NCBI GenBank assembly: GCA_027858795.1
Contig: JAQICF010000097.1
Location: 1 to 26,914 of the forward strand
Source of the DNA: Candidatus Delongbacteria bacterium
GTDB taxonomy: Bacteria; Delongbacteria; UBA4055
Reading direction: 5' to 3'
Length of the DNA: 26,914 nucleotides
Both the position numbers and the translations under genes were made by a program. Shown here one piece after another: positions 1 to 9,870 of the stretch (position 1 is the stretch's first letter; every line of letters starts with the position of its first letter). The notes under the pieces are model-generated. The model saw only the letters and a list, made by a program, of their open reading frames with translations, was not told the DNA's origin and ran no database searches.

Positions 1-716
1 ACAAAAGCCATTACAGAGGCAAAGAATGACATGTATAACAGAGTTGAAAAAAGTTCAAAGGATGTTCCGTCAGAAATGGAAGAACTAATATTCATAACAC
101 TATCGTTATACCCAAAAAGAAAAAACAAAGGTAAAAACAAAAAAGTACCAAAAATGCTTTGAAATTTTGTTATAGTCAAAGAAGAATATGAGCCTGCAAT
201 TTTTTTGATGGTAATACCATAACCAACTGCACCAAGAACAGCTAAGAATAATAGAAGAACACCTTTCATTGTGAAATCTGCGGAAGAACCGGGATTTACC
301 AACATCACAACTACACCGACAAAAGAAATTATCAAACCAAGTACATTGTATCTGTTTAATCTTTCATCGAGTAATTTAAAAGCGAAGATAGGAGTGACAA
401 CAGGTATCATAGAAATGATTACAGCAGCGATAGTTGATGAGACATACTGCATGCCATATGATTCTCCAAGGAAGTATATAAAAGGCTCAAACAATGTAAG
501 AATGAATATGTATTTATAATCTTTAAACTTAAGTATTTCTTTCTGTTTAATGAAAAATTTAGTTATAACGATCAATATCACAGATGCAATGACCAATCTG
601 AAAAATATTACAGAGATCGGATCCAAATATTTCAGGATCGTTTTGTACCATACAAAGGTCAATGACCAAAAAAGCATTGGTAATACAGCAAAAAGGTATA
701 CAATATATTTATTCAT
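1..716 (-). CDS. EamA/DMT-family transporter, C-terminus cut by window edge
   Basis: Reading the minus strand from the ATG at 714-716 gives 238 uninterrupted codons that run off the left edge. The start is MNKYIVYLFAVLPMLFWSL, and the rest is a chain of hydrophobic helices with short loops. Recognisable EamA features are the early 'FWS' helix, an 'FFRLVIAS' stretch at the start of helix 2, and 'SSTIAAVIISMIPVVTPIFA' near the middle of the first repeat. The family usually has about 290-300 residues and ten membrane helices in two EamA repeats, so roughly 55-60 residues are missing. A ribosome site (AGAGGA) lies six bases upstream of the ATG. The gene follows gap by 53 bases, with a terminator hairpin between, so it may need its own promoter, which I could not identify. 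Members export metabolites or drugs across the inner membrane; the substrate cannot be told from sequence. Confidence 0.88.
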   Translation of the reverse strand, partial: MNKYIVYLFAVLPMLFWSLTFVWYKTILKYLDPISVIFFRLVIASVILIVITKFFIKQKEILKFKDYKYIFILTLFEPFIYFLGESYGMQYVSSTIAAVIISMIPVVTPIFAFKLLDERLNRYNVLGLIISFVGVVVMLVNPGSSADFTMKGVLLLFLAVLGAVGYGITIKKIAGSYSSLTITKFQSIFGTFLFLPLFFLFGYNDSVMNISSSISDGTSFELFSTLLYMSFFASVMAF

Positions 717-730
717 TTTTCCTCTAATAA

Positions 731-753
731 AAAAAGGGACGAAAATTCGCCCC
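731..753 (-). terminator. Intrinsic terminator after gap (member of a repeat family)
   Basis: On the minus strand GGGGCGAA and TTCGTCCC form an 8-bp stem (one G-T pair) with a TT loop, followed at once by seven T. It sits 17 bases after the gap stop codon and before the EamA gene. Its GGGACG/CGTCCC core is shared with palindromes at 7880, 9843 and 21943. Confidence 0.75.
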
Positions 754-769
754 TGAGACTTACATTTGT

Positions 770-1783
<1,014 letters not shown>

Positions 1784-1806
1784 TTAATATTATATTTTAA
1801 GGATTG

Positions 1807-1836
1807 TAAATAAATTTATTTTCTACAATAAGTCAA
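1807..1836 (-). promoter_or_regulatory. Candidate gap promoter
   Basis: On the minus strand, TTGACT (1831-1836) is followed after 18 bases by TATTTA (1807-1812), about 35 bases upstream of the gap ATG. The spacing and -35 resemble a housekeeping-sigma promoter. It is a motif match only. Confidence 0.45.
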
Positions 1837-1866
1837 GACAATTATTTACTGATTAAAGTTATAAAA

Positions 1867-4800
1867 CTAAAGAGTTTCAATAAATTCTAAGATCTCTGAT
1901 TTATATTGAGGTGCAATAGTACTTATCATATCAAGATTAACTCTTAATTTGCTAATATTCCCATCAATAGCGAGCTTATCCAGTTCTTTACTGAGGTCAT
2001 TCATCATTGGAGCATCAAAATTTGTAATTATACCTTTCAAGCTGTGAGTTTGAAGTTTTAAAGATTCGATATCATTACTTTCTAAATATTCATTTATTAA
2101 ATCAATTTTTTTATCAAAATCGGCGATCAGCATATTCAAGATATTTGTGTAAACATTTTTTTCGAAAATTTTCTTTTTATCTTCGAAATCTAAGATGTTT
2201 ATTATCTTGTTTGTGTTCTTGTTTGAAAATACATTACTTTTCTTTGAATTATCAATATATTCTTGTTTGTGATCTATTTTTCCATCAATTGTATAAACTA
2301 AAAGTTTATGAAATAATTCAGCTGTATCAATAGGCTTAGAGATATAATCATTCATGCCTGATTCTAAAAACTTTTGTCTGTCTCCGATCAATGCTGAAGC
2401 AGTAAGTGCGATAATAGGAATATCGCTATAATCTTTATCAGAATTTCTAATGACTTTTGTTGCTTCTAATCCATCCATAACCGGCATTTGACCATCCATC
2501 AAAACAATATCAAAAGGTTCAATATTTAGCATATCGATAGCTTCTTTTCCATTGTTTGCTATTGAAAAATTGAGTTCTTTTTGGTTTAATATTGCAGCAA
2601 TAAGCTTTTGGTTTAAAGGATTATCTTCTGCAATTAGGATCTTTTTTTCTTTGAGTTTAATTATTTCACTGGAAAATAATTTTTCTTCTTTAGGAAGTTC
2701 TATTTTATCAGGAATTTCGACTAATAACTCAAAAAAGAATTCACTGCCTTTACCTTCAATAGAATTAACTTCTAATTTACTTTCCATGAGATTTAAGAGT
2801 TTTTCACAAATAGTTAATCCTAAACCTGTACCACCGTATTTTCTGGTTGTACTAATATCTGCCTGTGTGAATCTTTTAAAAATATTTTTTAAAGCTTCTT
2901 TAGATATTCCAATCCCTGTATCAGCTACTGAAAACTTTAAATCTAACATGTCGTTCTTTTTGTTTATTACTTTCAAAATTAATTTAACAGAGCCATTTTT
3001 AGTAAACTTTATAGCATTCCCAACTAGATTTATAATTATTTGTTTTATCCTTACAGGGTCAGAAGAAATATATTTTGGAAGTTCTTTAGTTGAATATTCA
3101 ATGTCAAATTTGATTCCTTTTTCTTTTGCTTTAAACAGGCTAACATCCTCAATGCTTGATAAAAGTTCATATAAATTGAATGGTATTTGTTCTAAAGTAT
3201 ATTTTCCAGATTCGATCTTAGACAGGTCTAAAATGTCATTTATGATATTAAGCAAAGATTCAGAAGATATTTTGATAGAATCCAAGAGATCCTTTTTCTC
3301 TTCATCAGATTCTGACTCCAATAATAAATTTGACATTCCCATAATAACATTCATTGGAGTTCTTATTTCATGACTCATATTTGCTAAAAAACGTGATTTA
3401 GATACATTTGCATCTTCTGCAATTTTTCTAAGCTTGATCAACTCATTCTGTGTTTTCTTTATCTCAGTTATATCAATAAACGATTCAAGTATGTAATCTT
3501 CGTTGTCAATTGTAATTCTTTTGGCATTCTTTAAAATTGGAATAATTTCTTTTTTTGAGTTAATTAAAGTTCTTTCTGCATTTTCGATAGAATTATTAGT
3601 TTCAATTATAGGGCAGGACCCATCTAAAGCCGGACAAAAAGATTCATGACATATTTTCCCGATAATATCATCTTTTGTGATGCCAATTAACTTCAAGGCT
3701 GTTTTATTAATCTGTGTAATAACCATACTTTTTACTTTTACCAAAACGATTCCAACAGGTGTCAAATCGTATAATATACTTACGTATTTGTTAAGATTTT
3801 CGAGTTCGAGTTCTCGTGCTTTTGACTTACTAACTTCTTCTTCCAATTGTGCATTTTTATTTATCAGATCGTTTTTGTAAGCTTTTAGCCTTTTTTCCTG
3901 CTTCTTAAGGATTATTTTGAAAGTAAAGTAGTACAATAATAATGCTGAAGACATTAAAGTTATTAAGAGAATGATCCTTTTTATAAAATCACTTAAATGT
4001 TGAGAGGTTTGCTTTTTAACAATGTTATTGATCTCATCGTAGTAGAATCCTTTTGCGATCACCCAATTAAATTCTGAGAGAAGTTTGAAGTAGGTTGTTT
4101 TGGGATATATTCGAGTGTCTTCAGGATTTTTATACCAATATGTAACGAAAGATTCACCTCTATTTCTAATATCAGCCATGAATTCTTTTCTAAATTCTTT
4201 TCCGGTAACATCTTTATAATCATCATCTAATAGAGTGCCTACCAGATCAGGCCTATTAGGATTTACGAGCATTTCGGCAAATTCTTTACCACCTTCCATC
4301 TTGAGTATCTTATAAATAAAAGTATAATTCTCAGAAGTTGCTTTATAATATGCGTTTATTTCATCTGTAATTTTCTTCTCGATTATTTCATAAGCTATTT
4401 CATGACAATATATTTTTCCAATATACATGCCTAAAGCTTTATGATACCGCATATCTACAAATGTTTTATGTCCATTTTTGATTATATCATTGAAACAATC
4501 TTCCAAAGAAAGAACTTTGTGATTTATTAGATCATCAATCTTGAATTTGTCTTTAAATTCAGACCAATCGATACTTTCCTGAATAAAAAGTTTACCATTT
4601 TTATATATTTTAATTTTATTTTTGTAACCAATGAAACTTAGACTCGTAGATTCTTTAATGAATAATTCAGAGAAATCATGCAAAATTAGATCAAGGGTCT
4701 TTTTTGAAGAAAATTTATCCTCAAATTTATAGTGATGATACTGATTATTGGCAAAATTGTAATACATATTTGTTTGATCAGTAACTGTTGTTCTAATATT

Positions 4801-5046
4801 TTCATTATAAATTTTTACCCTGTACTTGATATTGCTTTCAAGTTGATCAATATCATTTTTCATCCCTTGCTTTAGTAACTTAGTATAATGATCTTCTGTG
4901 CTTTTTTGTAGATCTTTATATTCTCGAAAATATTTAGGTATATATATAGCCATGAAAATTAATAGTATGATCGTAAAAATACCGGATGATATTCTAAGAC
5001 TCGACCTTGCTATATTTTCTTCATCTATTTTGATTAGTCTGTTCAT
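1867..5046 (-). CDS. Hybrid sensor histidine kinase (Cache-PAS-HisKA-HATPase-REC-HPt)
   Basis: A membrane-bound multi-step phosphorelay kinase of 1059 aa. Membrane helix 1 is about residues 20-37. A long periplasmic region (about 40-355) ends in a Cache-like segment (FVTYWYKNPE, then FNWVIAKGFYYDEI). Membrane helix 2 is about 357-379, followed by a short coiled coil. The PAS domain is about 415-530 and carries a cysteine cluster (C466, C471, C478). HisKA has the motif SHEIRTPMN with phosphorylated His559. The ATPase domain has its N box near 673-681 (NLVGNAIKF), then DTGIGI and GGTGLGL. The receiver domain (about 801-915) has likely phospho-Asp851 (LMDGQMPVMDG). The C-terminal HPt domain has His1001 (LQTHSLKG). 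All key residues are present, so the relay His-Asp-His can run to a separate regulator; the standalone receiver at 12706 is one untested candidate. The ligand is unknown. Confidence 0.95.
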   Translation of the reverse strand: MNRLIKIDEENIARSSLRISSGIFTIILLIFMAIYIPKYFREYKDLQKSTEDHYTKLLKQGMKNDIDQLESNIKYRVKIYNENIRTTVTDQTNMYYNFANNQYHHYKFEDKFSSKKTLDLILHDFSELFIKESTSLSFIGYKNKIKIYKNGKLFIQESIDWSEFKDKFKIDDLINHKVLSLEDCFNDIIKNGHKTFVDMRYHKALGMYIGKIYCHEIAYEIIEKKITDEINAYYKATSENYTFIYKILKMEGGKEFAEMLVNPNRPDLVGTLLDDDYKDVTGKEFRKEFMADIRNRGESFVTYWYKNPEDTRIYPKTTYFKLLSEFNWVIAKGFYYDEINNIVKKQTSQHLSDFIKRIILLITLMSSALLLYYFTFKIILKKQEKRLKAYKNDLINKNAQLEEEVSKSKARELELENLNKYVSILYDLTPVGIVLVKVKSMVITQINKTALKLIGITKDDIIGKICHESFCPALDGSCPIIETNNSIENAERTLINSKKEIIPILKNAKRITIDNEDYILESFIDITEIKKTQNELIKLRKIAEDANVSKSRFLANMSHEIRTPMNVIMGMSNLLLESESDEEKKDLLDSIKISSESLLNIINDILDLSKIESGKYTLEQIPFNLYELLSSIEDVSLFKAKEKGIKFDIEYSTKELPKYISSDPVRIKQIIINLVGNAIKFTKNGSVKLILKVINKKNDMLDLKFSVADTGIGISKEALKNIFKRFTQADISTTRKYGGTGLGLTICEKLLNLMESKLEVNSIEGKGSEFFFELLVEIPDKIELPKEEKLFSSEIIKLKEKKILIAEDNPLNQKLIAAILNQKELNFSIANNGKEAIDMLNIEPFDIVLMDGQMPVMDGLEATKVIRNSDKDYSDIPIIALTASALIGDRQKFLESGMNDYISKPIDTAELFHKLLVYTIDGKIDHKQEYIDNSKKSNVFSNKNTNKIINILDFEDKKKIFEKNVYTNILNMLIADFDKKIDLINEYLESNDIESLKLQTHSLKGIITNFDAPMMNDLSKELDKLAIDGNISKLRVNLDMISTIAPQYKSEILEFIETL

Positions 5047-5064
5047 ATTTTTTACCTTAAATAC

Positions 5065-5093
5065 AAAATAACATCACAAAGCGTTAATTTCAA
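5065..5093 (-). promoter_or_regulatory. Candidate promoter of the hybrid kinase
   Basis: The minus strand reads TTGAAA (5088-5093), 17 bases, then TATTTT (5065-5070), about 18 bases before the kinase ATG. Both hexamers and the spacing are identical to the batB candidate at 11708-11736, which raises confidence in both. The predicted 5' leader would be only about a dozen bases. Confidence 0.5.
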
Positions 5094-5150
5094 CGGAAAA
5101 GTTTTTACTTATCGAACTAAAGGAATCATCATAAGTATAATTTAAACAAT

Positions 5151-5179
5151 TTGACAATACTAAGTAATTTCAGTATTTT
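5151..5179 (+). promoter_or_regulatory. Candidate promoter of the surface-protein cluster
   Basis: TTGACA (5151-5156), 17 bases, TATTTT (5174-5179), ending 32 bases before the lipoprotein ATG. This is a perfect -35 with the same -10 as the two minus-strand candidates at 5065 and 11708. It would drive the cluster from 5212 onward. Confidence 0.55.
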
Positions 5180-5211
5180 CTCAATGTGAAATTAGATAGG
5201 ATTAAAATTAT

Positions 5212-6420
5212 ATGAAAAGATATAAATTTGTTGTACTCTTGGCTATAGCGGTATCTGCAACTTTTTTTGCAGCATGTTCTGATAGTGTTTTAGAGTCAGA
5301 AGAAAAGTCTGCGAGTATTGTTGAAGAGTTGTCTATCATTCAGACCAAAGTTCAATTTGGTATTGATAGAATTTATCACTATAAGATAGCAGTTGAATCA
5401 AATTATCTTCCTACAGATTCTTTAACGGTTTTAGCTTATTTTACAAATGGAGTAATCAATATAAATTTACCATTATACGACGACGGAGTATCGGATAGTT
5501 TATACCGGAACGATTTAGTAGCATCTAATAATATCTGGTCAGGTGGAATTAATTCGAATGACTTTCCAAACGAAGGAGATTGGGAATTAAATATTGAAGT
5601 TTTTATTCTGGATTCGACTTTGATTAGCGATCATATATTTACAAATATCTTGGTTAACACAAATACGGCACCACAGATCAATAGTATCACAGGGATCGTA
5701 GAAGCCGACACTTTGGAATCAGGTTTCGATACAAGAAATTTAACGATCTCTATAACGGATCCTGATAATGACGCTATAGGTTATAACGATAATCAAACAT
5801 TGAAATTAGAAATATGGAATAGGGATAATTCAAAGGATTCTGTATTTGTTAGAGAAGATCCATTAGGTAATATGGTTATATCTTTAGATTCAACTTTAGC
5901 ATCAGGATTAGTTACAAATGACAATTATCTCTTTATTTTCACTGCAACAGATTATTATGGAGAGTCGGATATTGACACAATAAAAAGTGTACGAATTGAG
6001 AATATTGAACCTATTATTTACAATTTACAATATCCAGATACGGTATTCGTACCAGCGGACAATACAATTTTCATTGATTTTAATGTGACAGTAAATGTAA
6101 ATGATCCACAAGGATATATCGCTGATATAGACAGTGTTAATATAACCACAAATTCGACACGACAGATGAGGGATGACGGTGAAGGACTTGATGAGTTCGA
6201 AAATGATGGGATTTATACTATGTCTTATTCCATAAACAGTTCTTTTTTTCCAGAAGATACTGCAGAATTACCATTTACCATCGAAGCAATAGATAAAGTG
6301 TATAACAAGAGCAACCAACTCAGTGGAACACTAATTTTTATAAAAGATACAAAATCCAAAACTAATCGAGAAAACGATGTACAAAAATTTAATTATAGTA
6401 ATCCTTTTAACACTAAGTAA
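5212..6420 (+). CDS. Surface lipoprotein with Ig-like repeats
   Basis: A 402-aa exported protein. The N-terminus MKRYKFVVLLAIAVSATFFA is a basic, hydrophobic signal followed by AC at 21-22, so Cys22 is a good lipidation site. The rest is acidic, rich in Asp, Asn, Ser and Thr, and predicted beta-sandwich. Two segments resemble each other: one around residue 90 (LYDDGVSDSLYRNDLVASNN) and one around 320 (DDGEGLDEFENDGIYT). Each is a DDG...ND pattern typical of calcium-binding loops in Ig-like extracellular domains. No enzyme motif is visible. Its 3' end overlaps the next gene by 44 bases, implying coupled expression with the Asp-box protein and the two barrel proteins downstream. It probably sits on the outer membrane or in the periplasm; the exact role is not recognised. 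Confidence 0.85.
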   Translation: MKRYKFVVLLAIAVSATFFAACSDSVLESEEKSASIVEELSIIQTKVQFGIDRIYHYKIAVESNYLPTDSLTVLAYFTNGVININLPLYDDGVSDSLYRNDLVASNNIWSGGINSNDFPNEGDWELNIEVFILDSTLISDHIFTNILVNTNTAPQINSITGIVEADTLESGFDTRNLTISITDPDNDAIGYNDNQTLKLEIWNRDNSKDSVFVREDPLGNMVISLDSTLASGLVTNDNYLFIFTATDYYGESDIDTIKSVRIENIEPIIYNLQYPDTVFVPADNTIFIDFNVTVNVNDPQGYIADIDSVNITTNSTRQMRDDGEGLDEFENDGIYTMSYSINSSFFPEDTAELPFTIEAIDKVYNKSNQLSGTLIFIKDTKSKTNRENDVQKFNYSNPFNTK

Positions 6421-7849
6421 TGCATATATCTTAGCAAAATCTTATAAACCTGAAAGTTTTGTTTTAAAAAATGAAACTTCAAAATCAAGTATAACTGAAG
6501 ATCGCTTAGGTGGAAATTTTATTCTTGATATTATTAAAGATCCAAACAGTGATCCTGCATTGGATTCTGTAATATACGTTGCTACCGGAGATGGTTTCTC
6601 AAAGGGATTTAATACATTTGGAGATATTGAAGATCTACAATGGAAAAATTCTATCGTAGGATATGGTGGTTCAAGTGCGATTGCCATTGATAAATTCAAT
6701 AATATCTGGATGACAACAGCAACCGATTCATTTCTTACAGATGTTGATAAATTTTTAGCAGTTGGTACGGGTGTTCATATGTCTGCAGATTCGGGTAGAA
6801 CTTGGAGTCATTACCCTCAACCTGGAGTTACGGCTGTACAAGGTTTAACTTATGATATTGCTTGTGATGATTCAGGAGGTGTTTGGTTGGCATCATTTGG
6901 TCAATCCTTACAGAAACTTGATTCTATCGGAGGTGTTTGGAGAACTATTGTATGCGGTGAATCTGAATGGGATCCCTTAACTTATATGAACCAGAGAATG
7001 TTCTCAGTTCATCATACAGATCGTGGGAAAATATGGGTAGGAACAGCTGAAGGAATAAATCTATGTGTAGATTATTCTCAACCGGATTCACTTTTACAAT
7101 GGAAACATTATACTTACCGTAGTGGTTTATCAGGTGACTTTGTAACTTCAATAAGTTCAAATGAATTCAGTGATGGAAAAGAGTATATCTGGGTAACTTC
7201 CTGGTTGGCGGAGGATAATAACGAGATCAACGGAGTCTCTTTTACCAGCAATGATGGACTTAGTTGGAAAACCTGCTTACTGGATGAAAAAATATATAAT
7301 ATAGGTTTTAACGGTGATGATGTTTTTGCCTGCGGAGAATCAGGGTTGTGGAAATCATCAGATATTGGAAATTACTGGGAAAAATATAATATTTCAGTTT
7401 TTTCAGAAATTAAAAATCAATATATTGATATTGAAGAAGTTATAACATTTGGATACCAAAACGGAAAGATGTTTATCGGTACAACTTATGGATTGGTTGT
7501 CAGTGATGATGATGGAATTACATGGAATATAGTTGAAGCTTACGAAAATTCAAATGATTCTTCCAATAAGACATATGCTTATCCAAATCCTTTTTCCCCA
7601 GAAAGGTATGAACAGCAAAAGATCCAGTTCCAATTAACCACAGCTCAAACAATTAGTTGCAAGATATATAATTTTGCTATGGAGAAGGTAAGAGATGTTG
7701 TTCTTTCAAAGGGTTTTGATGCTGGGGAGCATTATATAAGCTGGGACGGAAAAGACAATGGTGGAAATGAAATAGCAAATGGAGTTTATTTCTACATAAT
7801 TACTTACGGTGATAAAAAGCTGTGGAACAAAATAATTATATTTGATTAA
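6377..7849 (+). CDS. Secreted Asp-box propeller protein with C-terminal sorting/FlgD-like domain
   Basis: A 490-aa protein starting MYKNLIIVILLTLSNAYILA, a signal peptide probably cleaved after ILA. The body holds at least four Asp-box-type turns (S-x-D-x-G-x-x-W): SADSGRTW, SNDGLSW, SSDIGNYW and SDDDGITW, spread as expected for a beta-propeller of the BNR/two-component-regulator propeller type. The last ~90 residues begin YPNPFSP and end with a DAGEHYISWDGKDNGG...NGVYFYII pattern. This is the FlgD-like Ig fold used as a C-terminal sorting domain for type IX secretion and related systems in the FCB group. It overlaps the lipoprotein gene by 44 bases and precedes a PorV-like gene. PorV-type proteins take part in releasing such cargo, so the neighbourhood supports surface export. 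The binding target or substrate is unknown. Confidence 0.85.
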   Translation: MYKNLIIVILLTLSNAYILAKSYKPESFVLKNETSKSSITEDRLGGNFILDIIKDPNSDPALDSVIYVATGDGFSKGFNTFGDIEDLQWKNSIVGYGGSSAIAIDKFNNIWMTTATDSFLTDVDKFLAVGTGVHMSADSGRTWSHYPQPGVTAVQGLTYDIACDDSGGVWLASFGQSLQKLDSIGGVWRTIVCGESEWDPLTYMNQRMFSVHHTDRGKIWVGTAEGINLCVDYSQPDSLLQWKHYTYRSGLSGDFVTSISSNEFSDGKEYIWVTSWLAEDNNEINGVSFTSNDGLSWKTCLLDEKIYNIGFNGDDVFACGESGLWKSSDIGNYWEKYNISVFSEIKNQYIDIEEVITFGYQNGKMFIGTTYGLVVSDDDGITWNIVEAYENSNDSSNKTYAYPNPFSPERYEQQKIQFQLTTAQTISCKIYNFAMEKVRDVVLSKGFDAGEHYISWDGKDNGGNEIANGVYFYIITYGDKKLWNKIIIFD

Positions 7850-7879
7850 AGAATGTACAATTTACAATTGATAATTTTT

Positions 7880-7907
7880 GTAGGTGACGCAGATCTACGT
7901 CCCTTAC
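7880..7907. repeat. Imperfect palindromic intergenic repeat (GGGACG family)
   Basis: A 28-base near-palindrome centred on CAGATCTA with outer arms GTAGG / CCTTAC. Twelve of fourteen arm positions can pair when one G-T is allowed. The arms contain GACG / CGTC and end in a CCCTTACG tail like those of the other copies (736-753, 9843-9867, 21943-21969). It lies between the Asp-box gene and the PorV-like gene. Confidence 0.6.
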
Positions 7908-7932
7908 GAAACAATAAGACAGGAAAAAGATA

Positions 7933-8892
7933 ATGAATAGAATATTTAACATAATGATAATAATATTTTTCGTTTCTACGATAAATATTTTCGGAAATGA
8001 TATAGCTGGAAGTGCAGGTGCTTTTTTACGATATGGATTGGATGCACGATCAGAAGCACTTGGTCGATCCGTCATTGCAGATACAAGGTCCACATTCAGT
8101 ACATATTTTAACCCTGCTACTGCAGCTTATGTTTCTGAAAAAAGCATTATGACTGGGATGAAGGTTTTGGCATTTGACAGAAATTTTGCATACTTATCAT
8201 ATCTTATGCCTGTAAACAATAATGCAGGTATCGGATTAGGTATATTGTATTCAGGTACTACCGGAATTGAGGGAAGAGATAATGACGGAAATCAATTCAA
8301 AGAATATACATTCAATGAAAACTTATTCTATGTTTCTTTTGGTCTAAAACCAAAGGATTTTTTAACATTCGGAGTAAATGTTAAGTTATTGTACGCTAGA
8401 TTCCCTGAATCTAGTGCTCTTGAAGAAACAATTTCATCACTAACCTTTGCATTTGATGTTGGAGCTACTGTAATAATACCTAAAACGAATAATTTAATAA
8501 TAGGATTATCCGCAAGAAATTTTAAGGGTAAGAACGAGTGGAATAGCAAAGAACTCTGGAGTGATGGACAAGCATCAAGTGATTATTATCCGGCAACATA
8601 TTCATTAGGAGTTTCCTGGATACCACCGTTCAATGAAGACCTTGGGTTCTACGGGAATTTATCATCTGAGGAATTTGAAAATGTTCATTATGGCTTTGGT
8701 GTTGAATTGGATCAAAATTTCAAAGAGAATATTTTCTCTATCAGAGGTGGAACCAATTCTGGAGATATGTCTTTTGGGCTTGGTTACGAATTTTTTATAC
8801 TAAAAAAGAAAATCATCATGGATTACTCTTATACAGCTGAAGGAATTGCAGAATTTAATCCTCATTCAATTTCATGGAGATTCTTTCTATAA
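7933..8892 (+). CDS. PorV/PorQ-like outer-membrane beta-barrel protein
   Basis: A 319-aa protein with an N-terminal hydrophobic signal (about residues 1-20, ending NIFG). The diagnostic block is AGSAGAFLRYGLDARSEALG, followed by a TRSTFSTYFNPATAAYV segment. This matches the PorV/UPF0164 type: an N-terminal gly/ala stretch plus NPA, then alternating beta strands. The C-terminus FNPHSISWRFFL ends in an aromatic residue, as outer-membrane barrels usually do. In known type IX systems PorV is an outer-membrane shuttle for cargo carrying C-terminal sorting domains, and the gene just upstream encodes such a cargo. Functional equivalence to PorV is inferred; many FCB genomes encode several paralogues. 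Intergenic repeats flank the gene on both sides. Confidence 0.8.
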   Translation: MNRIFNIMIIIFFVSTINIFGNDIAGSAGAFLRYGLDARSEALGRSVIADTRSTFSTYFNPATAAYVSEKSIMTGMKVLAFDRNFAYLSYLMPVNNNAGIGLGILYSGTTGIEGRDNDGNQFKEYTFNENLFYVSFGLKPKDFLTFGVNVKLLYARFPESSALEETISSLTFAFDVGATVIIPKTNNLIIGLSARNFKGKNEWNSKELWSDGQASSDYYPATYSLGVSWIPPFNEDLGFYGNLSSEEFENVHYGFGVELDQNFKENIFSIRGGTNSGDMSFGLGYEFFILKKKIIMDYSYTAEGIAEFNPHSISWRFFL

Positions 8893-8903
8893 TAATAAAA
8901 CAA

Positions 8904-8928
8904 GATCCTGAAATAAATTCAGGATGAC
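8904..8928. repeat. Short palindromic repeat, ATCCTGAA-N5-TTCAGGATGAC family
   Basis: ATCCTGAA (8905-8912), five-base loop, TTCAGGAT (8918-8925), then GAC. A second copy at 21982-22006 matches at 23 of 25 positions, differing only in the loop. This copy sits between the PorV-like and PorQ-like genes, just before the ribosome site of the latter. Confidence 0.8.
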
Positions 8929-8943
8929 GGAGAAGGATATAAA

Positions 8944-9834
8944 ATGAAGAGATTTACAATAGTATTTTTAGTAATAATGATAACATCAATATTTGCTGAG
9001 AGTGGAGTTAAGTTCCTAAGAACCGAAGTTTCACCACTGAGTATTTCTACTGCTCAAACATATTATATGATGGGTAACACTATAGAAAACACCAATTATA
9101 ATCCTGCTTCGATCTTTCACAGTGAAAATACTATAACTCAAATTTCATATAGAAAATTCCAGGATGAAGGTCAAATTGGCAGTTTTGGAATTTCCAAGAA
9201 AATGGAAAAGCACATTATCGGGTTTAAGGTCTCATATATGTATATGGATGATTTTGAAGGTAGAATCGTTCCTAGTATTGAACCATTATATGATTTTAAT
9301 TCACGGAATTTTATTACTGATCTTGCCTATGGTTATGAGTTTAGTATGTTTAAATTCGGTTTCGGAGCAAAGTATATATATGAAAAGATAGAATTTGAAG
9401 ATGCAGGTGGTTTTGCTTTTTCAACTGGCATATATAAAGATAATTTTTTTGCCGAGAACCTTGATCTTGGATTGGCAGTGAATAACTTAGGTATAATGTC
9501 AAAGATGATTAACGAGAGTTCAGATCTTCCTGCTGATGTTACTTTGGGAATTAGCTGTAAAATTGAAACCGAAATGGGAATTTCTACTTCTGTTGCAATA
9601 AGTGAAAAGTATTTATTGAATGATGAAGAGCTTGAATCATATTCGGGTATAGAAGTTGGTTATCAAAATAAAATATTTGCAAGATTTGGTTATCGTTTTA
9701 ATAATGAAGGGATCCCTTTTTCTGCGGGACTGGGTTTTAATTTTAAAAACATGAGTTTAAATTATTCTTATTCTCCTTTCTCTGATGAGATAGGGGATAG
9801 TCACGGATTGGGATTTACATATTCGTTTGAATAA
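8944..9834 (+). CDS. PorQ/PorV-family outer-membrane protein
   Basis: A 296-aa protein with signal peptide MKRFTIVFLVIMITSIFA and cleavage probably before ESG. The N-terminal region (STAQTYYMMGNTIENTNYNPASIF) has the N-P-A motif of the PorV/PorQ superfamily. It continues as alternating beta strands with repeated glycine and aromatic residues (LAYGYEFSMFKFGFGAKYIY, FARFGYRFNNEGIPFSAGLG) and ends in FTYSFE. It is the last gene of the plus-strand surface cluster and follows the PorV-like gene by 51 bases. Similarity between the two barrels in this cluster is structural rather than close. It is probably an outer-membrane partner in surface-protein export or attachment; the exact role is inferred. 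Confidence 0.72.
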   Translation: MKRFTIVFLVIMITSIFAESGVKFLRTEVSPLSISTAQTYYMMGNTIENTNYNPASIFHSENTITQISYRKFQDEGQIGSFGISKKMEKHIIGFKVSYMYMDDFEGRIVPSIEPLYDFNSRNFITDLAYGYEFSMFKFGFGAKYIYEKIEFEDAGGFAFSTGIYKDNFFAENLDLGLAVNNLGIMSKMINESSDLPADVTLGISCKIETEMGISTSVAISEKYLLNDEELESYSGIEVGYQNKIFARFGYRFNNEGIPFSAGLGFNFKNMSLNYSYSPFSDEIGDSHGLGFTYSFE

Positions 9835-9842
9835 ATAAAAAA

Positions 9843-9867
9843 GGATCGCATTCCTGCGATCCCTACG
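9843..9867. repeat. Palindromic repeat with CCCTACG tail
   Basis: GGATCGCA (9843-9850), TTCC loop, TGCGATCC (9855-9862): a perfect 8-bp stem followed by CTACG. The tail and G-rich/C-rich edges match the other repeats at 7880 and 21943. It lies nine bases after the PorQ-like stop codon and may also help termination. Confidence 0.65.
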
Positions 9868-9870
9868 GGT

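Noticed and set aside
2552..3373. 273-codon ORF on the plus strand
   Set aside because: It is fully antisense to the kinase and ATPase domains of the hybrid kinase, and its translation shows no domain; it reflects codon bias of the real gene.
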